17,509 nt of DNA from an uncultured Azohydromonas sp. (GCF_937926365.1 NZ_CALAOH010000163.1:1-17509), one strand, 5' to 3'. Numbered from the stretch's first letter, positions 1 to 7,588 are shown. Program-made: numbers and translations. Notes: generated by a model from the letters alone, not told the origin.

Positions 1-118
1 GGCTGCTGAAGCCGATCTTGACGACTTCCTGCGCCTGCGCGGCCAGCGAGGCGGCAGCCAGGGCGACGGGCACGAGCGCGGAGACGAAGTGGCGCGGGCT
101 CAGGGTGAATGGCTTCAT
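1..118 (-). CDS. Periplasmic branched-chain-amino-acid-type ABC transporter binding protein (N-terminal fragment)
   Basis: Only the first 39 codons lie in the window; the gene runs off the left edge. The start is ATG (complement of 116-118). The translation opens with a classic Sec signal peptide: basic MKPF..PRH, a hydrophobic Ala/Val/Leu core, and a cleavage site at AQA before QEVVKIGFSS. The mature start EVVKIGFSS is typical of LivK-like (Peripla_BP_6) binding proteins, which capture amino acids or related small molecules in the periplasm for a Liv-type ABC importer. The exact ligand cannot be told. No clear Shine-Dalgarno sequence precedes the ATG. It is divergent from the GntR gene at 677, across 558 bp that hold two putative GntR operators, so that regulator may control it. 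It could instead be another periplasmic binding protein class, because only the signal peptide and nine mature residues are visible. Confidence 0.72.
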   Translation of the reverse strand, partial: MKPFTLSPRHFVSALVPVALAAASLAAQAQEVVKIGFSS

Positions 119-146
119 GGGAAAGGTCTGGTTGAGTTGTGAACCA

Positions 147-166
147 GGCCGGGGAATGCCCCGGCC
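147..166. repeat. Perfect 8-bp-stem hairpin in the leader of the binding-protein gene
   Basis: GGCCGGGG and CCCCGGCC flank a 4-base AATG loop. The hairpin lies 29 bases upstream of the ATG of the left-running gene, inside its presumed mRNA leader. There is no T-tract on either side, so it is not a canonical terminator. A leader structure is possible, but function is unproven. Confidence 0.4.
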
Positions 167-450
167 GGACGGCGTGGAAAGTCGTGGCGCGCGGAACGCT
201 TCAGGGAAAGCGGACGGTGCGTGTGGGCGGAATCGAGGTCTGGTTGAACATGACGCTTCGGCCGGCGCCCAGGCCGGCGTGCGGTGACAGGACGGTGGCG
301 CATCGGCAAGGCGCCCTGCAAAACGAAACACCGCGCCCTTAGGCGCAGCGTCGGTAAGTCGGCCCCTCGCGGGCCGCCGCCGGATCGCGCGTGGTACAGC
401 AAGAAGCCAGGGAAATCATGCGAGGTGCTGGAACGTCTACTGAGCTCAGG

Positions 451-482
451 TCTGCCGTATCGAAAATATCGTATACGGTAGA
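451..482. promoter_or_regulatory. Putative GntR/FCD operator 1 (CGTATACG core)
   Basis: The core CGTATACG is a perfect palindrome at 470-477 inside the longer imperfect palindrome TATCGTATACGGTA (467-480). A wider inverted repeat pairs TCTGCCGTAT (451-460) with ATACGGTAGA (473-482), matching at 9 of 10 positions. Short GTATAC-like palindromes are typical operators of FadR/VanR-type GntR regulators, and a GntR gene of that subfamily starts at 677. The same 8-base core recurs at 636-643. Confidence 0.5.
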
Positions 483-635
483 CGCATGTTCTGTGCCTAG
501 GTGCAAACCATTAGAGGCACCAGTCCGAGGCGATTTGGAGCCGTGGCGGGCGCCAAAACGGTGAATGGCGGGCAGACACCGCGCCGAAACGGTGCGTGAT
601 TGCTTTCGCACGCAAGCCTGAGCGTGATGGAATTT

Positions 636-643
636 CGTATACG
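636..643. promoter_or_regulatory. Putative GntR/FCD operator 2 (CGTATACG)
   Basis: This is a second exact copy of the CGTATACG palindrome, 33 bases before the GTG start of the GntR gene. Its position over the likely promoter suggests negative autoregulation. Its centre is 166 bp from the centre of the first copy, close to a whole number of helical turns, so DNA looping between the two sites is conceivable. Confidence 0.48.
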
Positions 644-676
644 CTTTGTGCGTAACTCCAGCCCCGAGGTGAACCC

Positions 677-1378
677 GTGCCCCTTCAATTGCCCAACGTC
701 CCGGACCTGGGCCAGTCGCCCACGATTTCGGAGGTGATTGCGCAGCACCTGCGCAGCGCCATCGTCGCGGGGCAGTTGCGCGAGGGCGCGCCGATCCGGC
801 AGGACGAGGTGGCCGCGCTGTTCAAGGTCAGCAAGATTCCCGTGCGCGAGGCACTGAAGCACCTGGAGGCCGAGGGGCTGGTGGCGTTCCAGCGCAACCG
901 CGGCGCGGTGGTGCACAGCCTGTCGGAGGCGGAGATCGTGCAGATCTACGAGATCCGGTCGATGCTGGAATCGAACGCGATCCGGCTGTCGGTGCCCAAC
1001 ATGACGCCGGCCACCTTCAAGCGCGCGCAGCGGCTGCGCGACGACTTCTCGCGCGAGCAGGACCCCTTCCGCTGGGCCCAGCTGCACTGGGCCTTCCATG
1101 CCTGCCTGTACGAGGACGCGAAACGGCCGATGCTGTTGAACCTGATCCAGTCGATCAACAACCGCACCGAGCGTTACCTGCACATCCAGCTGCAGGGTGA
1201 CGGCCGCCAGACGGCCGACGCCGAGCACCAGGCGCTGGTGGACGTGTGCCGGAGCGGCGACGCCGACGCGGCGGCGCGGATGGTGCAGGAGCACATCATG
1301 AGCGCCTGCGAGTTGTTGCGCCGTCACCAGTCCCGGCCAGCCGCGCAAGAACCGGTGCCTGCCGGCAACGCTGTGTAG
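677..1378 (+). CDS. GntR family transcriptional regulator, FCD (FadR-type) subfamily
   Basis: This is a 233-residue ligand-responsive DNA-binding protein of normal length for the family. Residues about 15-80 form the winged helix-turn-helix: IRQDEVAALFKVSKIPVREA followed by LEAEGLV and the wing RNRGAVV are standard GntR signatures. Residues about 85-215 form the all-helical FCD domain. Histidines H141 (WAFHACL), H184 (AEHQALV) and H206 (QEHIMSA) match the metal-binding histidines of FCD proteins, which bind carboxylates or amino-acid-like ligands. The GTG start is chosen because a GAGGTGAA ribosome binding site ends four bases upstream. The gene is divergent from the binding-protein gene, and CGTATACG palindromes lie in the shared upstream region. 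The likely role is control of that transporter and of itself. The ligand is unknown. Confidence 0.9.
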   Translation: MPLQLPNVPDLGQSPTISEVIAQHLRSAIVAGQLREGAPIRQDEVAALFKVSKIPVREALKHLEAEGLVAFQRNRGAVVHSLSEAEIVQIYEIRSMLESNAIRLSVPNMTPATFKRAQRLRDDFSREQDPFRWAQLHWAFHACLYEDAKRPMLLNLIQSINNRTERYLHIQLQGDGRQTADAEHQALVDVCRSGDADAAARMVQEHIMSACELLRRHQSRPAAQEPVPAGNAV

Positions 1379-1497
1379 CCGGGGGGCCGGAGGGAACGGG
1401 GCGGACGGAGGAGGCATGTCGCTGCGCAATGGCATGCCTGCCAGCAACGGCAGGTGCACCGGAGGAGCGCGACGATAGAAGCGCAGGCGCCGAATAT

Positions 1498-1530
1498 TTG
1501 TTCAAATTCGCGCCCCCGAATTGAACAATT
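1498..1530. promoter_or_regulatory. Inverted repeat just upstream of the Lrp-family gene, possible auto-operator
   Basis: TTGTTCAAATTCG (1498-1510) and CGAATTGAACAA (1517-1528) are inverted copies differing by one extra A, separated by six bases. The element ends 8 bases before the ATG of the Lrp-type gene in an AT-rich patch that stands out from the GC-rich surroundings. Lrp/AsnC proteins commonly bind AT-containing palindromes and autoregulate, so this is a reasonable auto-operator candidate. Confidence 0.45.
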
Positions 1531-1536
1531 CTCTAT

Positions 1537-2016
1537 ATGGCCGAGCCCGCTGACCTGGACCGGATCGACCTGCTGATCCTCAAGAAGCTGCAGCAGGACG
1601 GCCGCATGACCAACCTGAAGCTGTCGGAGGAGGTGGCGCTGTCGCCCACCGCCGTGCTGGCGCGGGTGGCGCGGCTCACGCGCGAGGGCTACATCCTGGG
1701 CTACGAGGCGCGGCTCAACCCGCTCAAGCTGCACGCCGGCATGCTGGTGTTCGTGGAGGTGCTGCTGGACAAGACCACGCCGCTGATCTTCGAGCACTTC
1801 AAGGCCGCGGTGCAGGTGCACGACCAGATCATCGAATGCCACATGGTGGCCGGCGGCTTCGACTACCTGCTCAAGATCCGCTGTGCCGACATGGAGGCCT
1901 ATCGCCATTTCGCCGGCACCCTGCTGTGGCAGCTGCCCGGCGTGCGCGAGACGCGCACCTACGCCGTGATGGAAGAGGTCAAGCACACGACCCACGTGCC
2001 GCTGCCCGGCGTGTGA
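1537..2016 (+). CDS. Lrp/AsnC family transcriptional regulator, probable regulator of putA
   Basis: This 159-residue protein is a full-length Lrp/AsnC regulator. Residues about 6-60 form the helix-turn-helix (LDRIDLLILKKLQQDGR, then LSEEVALSPTAVLARVARL and EGYILGYEA). Residues about 70-150 form the RAM ligand-binding and oligomerisation domain, including the GGFDYLLKI strand that follows the ECHMV segment. Of the in-frame start codons, only this ATG keeps the whole helix-turn-helix. No Shine-Dalgarno sequence precedes it, so translation may be leaderless or nearly so. The gene lies 135 bp upstream of putA in the same direction. In other proteobacteria, Lrp-type PutR proteins activate putA in response to proline, and here PutA has no DNA-binding domain of its own. 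The same role is therefore inferred, not proven. Confidence 0.9.
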   Translation: MAEPADLDRIDLLILKKLQQDGRMTNLKLSEEVALSPTAVLARVARLTREGYILGYEARLNPLKLHAGMLVFVEVLLDKTTPLIFEHFKAAVQVHDQIIECHMVAGGFDYLLKIRCADMEAYRHFAGTLLWQLPGVRETRTYAVMEEVKHTTHVPLPGV

Positions 2017-2151
2017 GCGTGGCACCGGCGGCCAGCCCGCGGCCCAGGCGGCCTTGCGCAGACAAACATTCGTAGAACTGCTGCGCTTACAGTGAAAAAT
2101 TCGGAGGCCGTTGCTTCAAAGTAGTGCCATCGCGCTTACCCCGCCCGTGAC

Positions 2152-5100
2152 ATGAACGCTTCCTCCTCCCAGCCGGCTCCCTTCGCTGAATTCCTGTATC
2201 CCGCCCCCTTCAGCTCCGAGCTGCGCCAGGCGATCACCGACGCCTGGCGCAAGCCGGAGGTCGAGGCGCTGCCGATGCTGGCCGAGCTGGCGCGGCTGCC
2301 CGCGCCGCTGAAGGAGCAGGCGCAGGCGCTGGCCGCGCGCATCGCCACCACGCTGCGCGATCGCAAACCCTCCGCGGGCCGCGCCGGCCTGGTGCAGGGG
2401 CTGCTGCAGGAGTACGCGCTGTCCTCGCAGGAAGGCGTGGCGCTGATGTGCCTGGCCGAGGCGCTGCTGCGCATCCCGGACCGCGAGACGCGCGACGCGC
2501 TGATCCGCGACAAGATCGCCCGCGGCCAGTGGCACACGCACCTGGGCCGCAGCCCGTCTCTCTTCGTCAACGCCGCCACCTGGGGCCTGCTGATCACGGG
2601 CAAGCTCACGGCCACGCACAGCGAATCGGGCCTGTCGTCCGCGCTGGGGCGCATGCTGGCCGTGGGCGGCGAGCCGCTGATCCGCAAGAGCGTGGACATG
2701 GCCATGCGCGTGATGGGCGAGCAGTTCGTTACTGGCGAAACCATCAAGCAGGCGCTTGCCAATGCCCGCGTGCGCGAGGCCGAGGGCTTCCGCTACTCCT
2801 ACGACATGCTGGGCGAGGCGGCGCTGACGGCGCAGGACGCGCAGCGCTACCTGGCGTCCTACGAGCGCGCCATCCATGCCATCGGCAAGGCGTCCGCAGG
2901 CCGCGGCATCTACGAGGGCCCCGGCATCTCGATCAAACTCTCGGCACTGCACCCGCGCTACAGCCGCGCGCAGCTCGACCGCGTGATGGACGAGCTCTAC
3001 CCGGTGCTGCTGCGCCTGGCGCTGCTGGCCAAGCGCTACGACATCGGGCTGAACATCGACGCCGAGGAGGCCGACCGGCTGGAAATCTCGCTGGACCTGC
3101 TGGAGCGGCTGTGCTTCGAGCCCTCGCTCAAGGGCTGGAACGGCATCGGCTTCGTGATCCAGGCCTACCAGAAGCGCTGCCCGTACGTCGTCGACCACCT
3201 CGTGGACCTGGCCCGGCGCAGCGAGCGGCGGCTGATGATCCGCCTGGTCAAGGGCGCGTACTGGGACAGCGAGATCAAGCGCGCGCAGCTCGACGGCCAA
3301 GACGGCTACCCGGTCTACACGCGCAAGCCCTACACCGACATCGCCTACATCGCCTGCGCGCGCAAGCTGCTGGCGGCGCCGCAGCAGGTCTATCCGCAGT
3401 TCGCCACCCACAACGCGCACACGCTGGCCGCGATCTACCACCTGGCCGACCCGGCGCGCTGGCAGCCGGGGCAGTACGAGTTCCAGTGCCTGCACGGCAT
3501 GGGCGAGCCGCTGTACGAGCAGGTGGTGGGCACCGGCGCGGACAGGCTGGGCCGGCCCTGCCGCGTCTACGCGCCGGTGGGCACGCACGAGACGCTGCTG
3601 GCTTACCTGGTGCGCCGGCTGCTGGAGAACGGCGCCAACACCTCGTTCGTCAACCGCATTGCCGACCTCACCATCCCCGTCGCGGAGCTGGTGCGCGACC
3701 CGCTGGACGTGGCCGATGAGCTGGCGCGCAAGGAGGGCCGCTTTGGCCTGCCACACCCGGCCATCCCGGCGCCGCGCGACCTGTACGGCCCGGCGCGGCC
3801 GAACTCGCGCGGCATCGACCTGAGCAACGAGCACGAGCTGGCGAAGCTGCAGGCCGCGCTGCGCCAGAGCGCCGGCGAGGCGTGGAGCGCCGAGCCGCTG
3901 CTGGCAACCGGGCCGGTGGCCGGCGAGCGCGAGGCGGTGCGCAACCCCGCCGACCACGGCGACGTCGTCGGCTTCGTGCGGAACGCGAGCACCGAGCACG
4001 TGGACCTGGCCTTGGGCCACGCCGCCGCGGCCGCCGGGCGCTGGGCGGCGACGCCGCCGGCTGCGCGCGCCGACATGCTTGACCGCGCCGCGACCCGGCT
4101 GGAAGAGGACATGCCGCGCCTGATGGGCTTGCTCATCCGCGAGGCGGGCAAGACCGCGGCCAATGCGATTGCCGAGGTGCGCGAGGCGGTGGACTTCCTG
4201 CGCTACTACGCGCGCCAGGTGCGCCAGGACTTCCAGCCCGACACGCACGTGCCGGTCGGCCCGGTGGTGTGCATCAGCCCGTGGAACTTCCCGCTGGCGA
4301 TCTTCATGGGGCAGGTGTCGGCGGCGCTGGCCGCGGGCAACCCGGTGCTGGCCAAGCCGGCGGAGCAGACGCCGCTGATCGCCGCCGAGGCCGTACGCGT
4401 GCTCCGGGACGCCGGCGTGCCGCGCGACGTGCTGCAGTTCCTGCCCGGCGCGGGCGAGGTGGTGGGCGCGCGGCTGGTGGGCGACGCGCGCGTGCGCGGC
4501 GTGCTGTTCACGGGTTCCACGGAAGTCGCGCGCATCCTGCAGCGCGCCGTGGCCGGCCGGCTCGATGCCGACGGGCGGCCGATCCCGCTGATCGCCGAGA
4601 CCGGCGGCCAGAACGCGATGATCGTGGACTCGTCCGCCCTGGCGGAGCAGGTGGTGACGGACGTGCTGGCCTCGGCCTTCGACAGCGCCGGCCAGCGCTG
4701 TTCCGCGCTGCGCGTCCTCTGTGTGCAGGAGGACGTGGCCGACCGCCTGATCGAGATGCTGCTGGGCGCGATGGCCGAGTGGCGCATCGCCAGCCCGGAC
4801 CGGCTGGCGGTGGACGTGGGCCCGGTGATCGACGCCGAGGCGCTGGCGGGCATCCAGAAGCACGTCGAGGGCATGCGTGCCAAGGGCCGCCGTGTGCATC
4901 AGCTCGGCGCCTGCGATGCGGACGCCCTGGGCTGCGGCACCTTCATGCTGCCCACGGTGATCGAGCTGGATCACCTGTCGGAGCTCAAGCGCGAGGTGTT
5001 CGGCCCGGTGCTGCACGTGCTGCGCTACCAGCGCGAGGACCTTGACGCGCTGCTGGCGCAGATCAACGCCACCGGCTACGGCCTGACCATGGGCTTGCAC

Positions 5101-5898
5101 ACCCGCATCGACGAGACCATCGACCGCGTGCTCAAGGCCTCGCATGCGGGCAACGTGTACGTGAACCGCAACATCGTCGGCGCCGTGGTGGGCGTGCAGC
5201 CCTTCGGCGGCGAGGGCCTGTCCGGCACGGGTCCCAAGGCCGGCGGGCCGCTGTACCTGTACCGGCTGCTGTCGCGGCGGCCGGCCGACGTGATGGCGCG
5301 GCTGTTCGAGCCGGACGCCACGCTGGATCTGGGTCCCTTCGCCGGCCAGATGCCGCCGGCCCTGCGCGCCCTGCACGACTGGGCCCAGCAGCAGGGCCAA
5401 CCGCAGCTGGCGCAGGCCTGCCATCGCTTCTGGCAGCGCTCGCGCAGCGGCGCCTCGCAGACGCTGCCCGGGCCCACGGGCGAGAAGAACGTCTATGCCC
5501 TGGCGGCCCGCGAGGCCGTGCTGTGCCTGGCCGGCAGCGACGGCGACCGCCTGGTGCAACTCGCCGCGGTGCTGGCCGTGGGCGGGCGCTGCGTGTGGCC
5601 GCTGGAGTGCGAAGCGCTGATGCGGAAGCTGCCCGTGGCAGCGCAGGCCAGCGTCGTGATCGCCCGTGACTGGGCTTCGCCGGAGGTGAGCTTCGATGCC
5701 GCGCTGTTCCACGGCTCGGCGCTGGAGCTACAGGCCATCCAGCAGCGGCTGGCCGAGCGGCCCGGCCCGATCGTCGGCATCGAGCGGCTGCAGCCCGGCG
5801 AGACCGACGTGCCGCTGGAGCGGCTGGTGGTGGAGAAGGCCACCAGCATCAACACGGCGGCGGCCGGCGGCAATGCGTCGCTGATGACGATCGGCTGA
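2152..5898 (+). CDS. putA: Bifunctional proline dehydrogenase / L-glutamate gamma-semialdehyde dehydrogenase PutA (no RHH domain)
   Basis: This 1248-residue enzyme oxidises proline to P5C with FAD and then to glutamate with NAD+. Proline dehydrogenase occupies roughly residues 90-510 with K262 (SIKLSALHPRY), D303 (LNIDAEE), Y370 (KGAYW), Y473 and R488/R489 (LVRRLLENG). The aldehyde dehydrogenase follows (about 560-1060) with E816 (AETGGQN) and nucleophile C850 (GQRCSALR). These residues match E. coli PutA K329, D370, Y437, Y540, R555/R556 and C917 at a constant offset of 67, as I recall those numbers. The C-terminal 190 residues form the extra domain of long PutAs and end in the conserved tail SINTAAAGGNASLM. 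The N-terminus lacks the ribbon-helix-helix DNA-binding domain, so this is a long bifunctional enzyme, not a trifunctional one. The start ATG has only a weak ribosome binding site. Regulation probably comes from the upstream Lrp gene. Confidence 0.97.
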   Translation: MNASSSQPAPFAEFLYPAPFSSELRQAITDAWRKPEVEALPMLAELARLPAPLKEQAQALAARIATTLRDRKPSAGRAGLVQGLLQEYALSSQEGVALMCLAEALLRIPDRETRDALIRDKIARGQWHTHLGRSPSLFVNAATWGLLITGKLTATHSESGLSSALGRMLAVGGEPLIRKSVDMAMRVMGEQFVTGETIKQALANARVREAEGFRYSYDMLGEAALTAQDAQRYLASYERAIHAIGKASAGRGIYEGPGISIKLSALHPRYSRAQLDRVMDELYPVLLRLALLAKRYDIGLNIDAEEADRLEISLDLLERLCFEPSLKGWNGIGFVIQAYQKRCPYVVDHLVDLARRSERRLMIRLVKGAYWDSEIKRAQLDGQDGYPVYTRKPYTDIAYIACARKLLAAPQQVYPQFATHNAHTLAAIYHLADPARWQPGQYEFQCLHGMGEPLYEQVVGTGADRLGRPCRVYAPVGTHETLLAYLVRRLLENGANTSFVNRIADLTIPVAELVRDPLDVADELARKEGRFGLPHPAIPAPRDLYGPARPNSRGIDLSNEHELAKLQAALRQSAGEAWSAEPLLATGPVAGEREAVRNPADHGDVVGFVRNASTEHVDLALGHAAAAAGRWAATPPAARADMLDRAATRLEEDMPRLMGLLIREAGKTAANAIAEVREAVDFLRYYARQVRQDFQPDTHVPVGPVVCISPWNFPLAIFMGQVSAALAAGNPVLAKPAEQTPLIAAEAVRVLRDAGVPRDVLQFLPGAGEVVGARLVGDARVRGVLFTGSTEVARILQRAVAGRLDADGRPIPLIAETGGQNAMIVDSSALAEQVVTDVLASAFDSAGQRCSALRVLCVQEDVADRLIEMLLGAMAEWRIASPDRLAVDVGPVIDAEALAGIQKHVEGMRAKGRRVHQLGACDADALGCGTFMLPTVIELDHLSELKREVFGPVLHVLRYQREDLDALLAQINATGYGLTMGLHTRIDETIDRVLKASHAGNVYVNRNIVGAVVGVQPFGGEGLSGTGPKAGGPLYLYRLLSRRPADVMARLFEPDATLDLGPFAGQMPPALRALHDWAQQQGQPQLAQACHRFWQRSRSGASQTLPGPTGEKNVYALAAREAVLCLAGSDGDRLVQLAAVLAVGGRCVWPLECEALMRKLPVAAQASVVIARDWASPEVSFDAALFHGSALELQAIQQRLAERPGPIVGIERLQPGETDVPLERLVVEKATSINTAAAGGNASLMTIG

Positions 5899-5901
5899 GG
5901 A

Positions 5902-5918
5902 GGCCCGGCGCACGGGCC
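5902..5918. repeat. Short GC hairpin between putA and the DUF456 gene
   Basis: GGCCCG and CGGGCC flank a five-base loop right after the putA stop codon. There is no T-tract, and only 52 bp separate the two genes. It may be a weak attenuating hairpin within a shared transcript rather than a full terminator. Confidence 0.3.
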
Positions 5919-5950
5919 GGGTCCGGCCTGCCGCTTGCACCGGCGGCAAC

Positions 5951-6436
5951 ATGGACACCACCTTTCTGCTCTGGGTCGCGGCCATCGTGGCCGTGGTGTT
6001 GGGACTGGCCGGCGTGGTGTTGCCGCTGCTGCCGGGCACGCCGCTGCTGTTCGGCGGGCTGTGGCTGGCGGCGTGGCTGGACGGCTACTCGCGCGTGAGC
6101 CTGCTGACGGTCGGGATGCTGGCGCTCATGGCGCTGCTGGCCTGGCTGGCGGACTACGCCGCCGCGGCGCTGGGCGTGCGGCGCGCCGGCGCCAGCGGCC
6201 GGGCCATGGCCGGTGCGGCCATCGGCGCCGTGCTGGGTGCCTTCGCGGGCTTGCCGGGGCTGATCGTGGGACCGGTGCTGGGCGCCATGGCGGGCGAGTG
6301 GTCGGTGCGCCGCCACGCCGGCCAAGCCACCCGCGCCGGCGTCGCTGCGGGCCTGGGTTTCATCATTGCCATCGCGGCCAAGCTGGGTCTGGCGCTGGGC
6401 ATGCTGGGTGTGTTCGCGTTCGCCTATTTCGTCTGA
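5951..6436 (+). CDS. DUF456 family small membrane protein
   Basis: This 161-residue, very hydrophobic protein matches the DUF456 family. It has an N-terminal membrane helix (about 5-26) ending in the family motif LPLLPGTPLL, further helices at about 32-45 and 50-74, and a Gly/Ala-rich repeat-like segment (about 83-112) containing GLPGLIVGPVLGAMAGE. A last hydrophobic stretch covers about 128-160. Glycine zipper spacing (GAAIGAVLGAF, GPVLGAMAGE) is typical of the family. No biochemical function is established for DUF456. The gene starts 52 bp after putA on the same strand and is probably co-transcribed, but nothing in the sequence links it to proline metabolism. The ATG start has only a weak purine-poor ribosome binding site (GGCGG). 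Confidence 0.85.
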   Translation: MDTTFLLWVAAIVAVVLGLAGVVLPLLPGTPLLFGGLWLAAWLDGYSRVSLLTVGMLALMALLAWLADYAAAALGVRRAGASGRAMAGAAIGAVLGAFAGLPGLIVGPVLGAMAGEWSVRRHAGQATRAGVAAGLGFIIAIAAKLGLALGMLGVFAFAYFV

Positions 6437-6869
6437 AGTCTGAAACCCTGCCCTCCGGAGCCACCCGCTGGTTGAGGAGGGCGGGCCGGACTGTCATTTT
6501 CCCCAAGGCAAGACGCGAGTTTCCCCGGGAATTTCCTGGGGATTCTTCGGGTCCGCACGGGAATGTCATCCAAGCCCGAATTGGCCGAAAATGACCACCC
6601 AATAAATGTGTCTGCTGGGCCGCATTCAGTACCCTGGAGGCAAACATTAGATTCCTTGCCAAGCCCTGGGTATCCGTATTTTTTTCGTGCATTCGCAGGC
6701 GGAATTTCCGTCTGAAGCCAAAAACAATAAGGCTCGGCCATGGCGGCCTTGCTTTGAAATCGTCTGGGGAACGTTGCTGGCACTCACGCGCCGGGCCGGG
6801 TGAACGGGCGTGTCTGCCACGGCGACAAATGCGGCCGCCAGCAACGGCCGACGACGGGGAACAAGTTTC
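6437..6869. other. AT-richer intergenic region with nested inverted repeats, no gene seen
   Basis: These 433 bp contain several symmetric elements and no convincing reading frame. CCCTCC/GGAGGG (6451-6456 and 6476-6481) follows the DUF456 gene. GTCATTTTC (6493-6501) and GAAAATGAC (6587-6595) form a 9-base inverted repeat that encloses a strong hairpin at 6522-6542. A run of seven T lies at 6679-6685, and CGGAATTTCCG at 6700-6710 is a near-perfect palindrome. The region probably holds a terminator-like structure for the putA side and the promoter of the Rmf-like gene. Confidence 0.5.
6522..6542. repeat. Nine-pair hairpin in the putA-side downstream region
   Basis: TCCCCGGGA pairs with TCCTGGGGA (one G-T wobble) around a three-base loop. 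It is enclosed by the GTCATTTTC/GAAAATGAC inverted repeat at 6493-6501 and 6587-6595, so the transcript could form a stem within a stem. It is followed by TTCTTCGG and not a T-run, so a role as intrinsic terminator is uncertain. Confidence 0.4.
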
Positions 6870-7070
6870 ATGCTGTATCTGAAAGAGTATTGGCTCGAAG
6901 GATTCAAGGCCGGCGAGCAGTTCATCAAACAGTGCCCGTATCCAGGCAACTCCCTGGAAGCCAGGAACTGGCGCAACGGCTGGCTGGAGGGCGCGTCCCA
7001 AGCACTCGGTCTGGACAGCCCGCCCGCCTTCCGGCTGCAGCCCGAGGCCAATCAACACGACGCCGCTTGA
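6870..7070 (+). CDS. Rmf/CrpP-like small protein (ribosome modulation factor fold)
   Basis: This 66-residue protein shares the spacing pattern of ribosome modulation factor: G-x-x-A-G (EGFKAGEQ), then CPYP, then R-x-W-x-x-GW-x-x-G/A (RNWRNGWLEGAS). In E. coli, RMF binds the 30S subunit in stationary phase and drives 100S ribosome dimers; CrpP of Pseudomonas shares the fold. The C-terminal 20 residues (after LGLDSP) are extra and look disordered. The ATG start is favoured by GGGGA nine bases upstream. An in-frame GTG at 6810, with its own GGGTGAA site, would add 20 residues (MSATATNAAASNGRRRGTSF), so the start is not settled. A long AT-richer leader precedes it. The role in ribosome hibernation is inferred from the motif only. 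Confidence 0.72.
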   Translation: MLYLKEYWLEGFKAGEQFIKQCPYPGNSLEARNWRNGWLEGASQALGLDSPPAFRLQPEANQHDAA

Positions 7071-7276
7071 AGCTCCGAGGCGCCTGGGTCCGCCACACAC
7101 CCTGACCCCTCCTGAGCCGTGGTCCGGCCCGCTGGCTTGGCGCCCATCGAAGCCTGGCCGGGGCCGCCTGTGCCGTACTCGCATGGCGGGCTGCCGTGCT
7201 TCCCGGAGAACGCGGTGCATTCCCGGTCCTGACGAAGGCGCACCCCGACTGAGCATCGAGAGCCGAAGGGGCCAAA

Positions 7277-7486
7277 GTGCGGGCCATGGACCGGCATGAT
7301 GAATTGCGGGCACAACGCGATGCTCTGGAAACCGAGCTCCTGACCCTGGAGCAGTCCATCCAGTGCGAGTGGCAGCGCGGTGTCGCGGCCCCCACGGAGT
7401 TGCTGGAGCGCGTGGACGCGCTGCTGGAGCGCCTGAGGCAGGTGAACCGGGCCCTGTGTCCGCAGGACGGTTCCGAACAGGCCTGA
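7277..7486 (+). CDS. Small charged helical (coiled-coil-like) protein of unknown function
   Basis: This 69-residue frame has strong G/C third-position bias, unlike its alternative frames. It starts at GTG with AAGGGG five bases upstream; the ATG three codons later is too far from that site. Residues about 5-62 are almost free of proline and rich in Glu, Arg, Leu and Gln with leucines in heptad-like spacing (LETELLTLEQSI, LLERVDALLERLRQVN), which suggests a helical hairpin or coiled coil broken near VAAPTE. I recognise no family. It lies between the Rmf-like gene and the SIR2-like gene, all on the same strand, and could be co-transcribed with the latter. A partner or antidote role is speculative. 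Confidence 0.6.
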   Translation: MRAMDRHDELRAQRDALETELLTLEQSIQCEWQRGVAAPTELLERVDALLERLRQVNRALCPQDGSEQA

Positions 7487-7588
7487 GGAATCGATGCCCC
7501 GGCGTTGCGGGCCGCGCCCCAGGGCCGTTTCAGAGTTCTCCCGGGCTGCATGCTCACGCCATGGGACTTGCCCTTGCCGGAGGGGTTG

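Larger units (their letters stand above)
119..676. other. Divergent intergenic region, no gene seen
   Basis: This 558-bp stretch separates the binding-protein gene (left) from the GntR gene (right). The open frames across it have arginine/proline-rich compositions and extend into shadows of neighbouring genes, so I see no real gene. It contains a GC-rich hairpin at 147-166 and two GTATAC-centred palindromes (451-482 and 636-643). It probably holds both divergent promoters and a long 5' leader for the left gene. Confidence 0.6.

Noticed and set aside
497..1459. A 320-residue minus-strand frame over the GntR gene
   Set aside because: Composition is His/Arg/Leu-rich shadow sequence; the plus strand encodes a clear GntR/FCD protein with a ribosome binding site.
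2116..5712. A 1198-residue open frame antisense to putA
   Set aside because: Its translation is rich in Arg, His, Gln, Ala and Gly with no domain pattern. It is the usual mirror of a long GC-rich gene whose sense frame has verified active-site residues.
7119..7232. A 38-codon plus-strand frame from GTG with high G/C third positions
   Set aside because: No ribosome binding site, an in-frame stop two codons upstream and a proline-rich sequence with no family resemblance. It could be a gene remnant, but the evidence is too thin.
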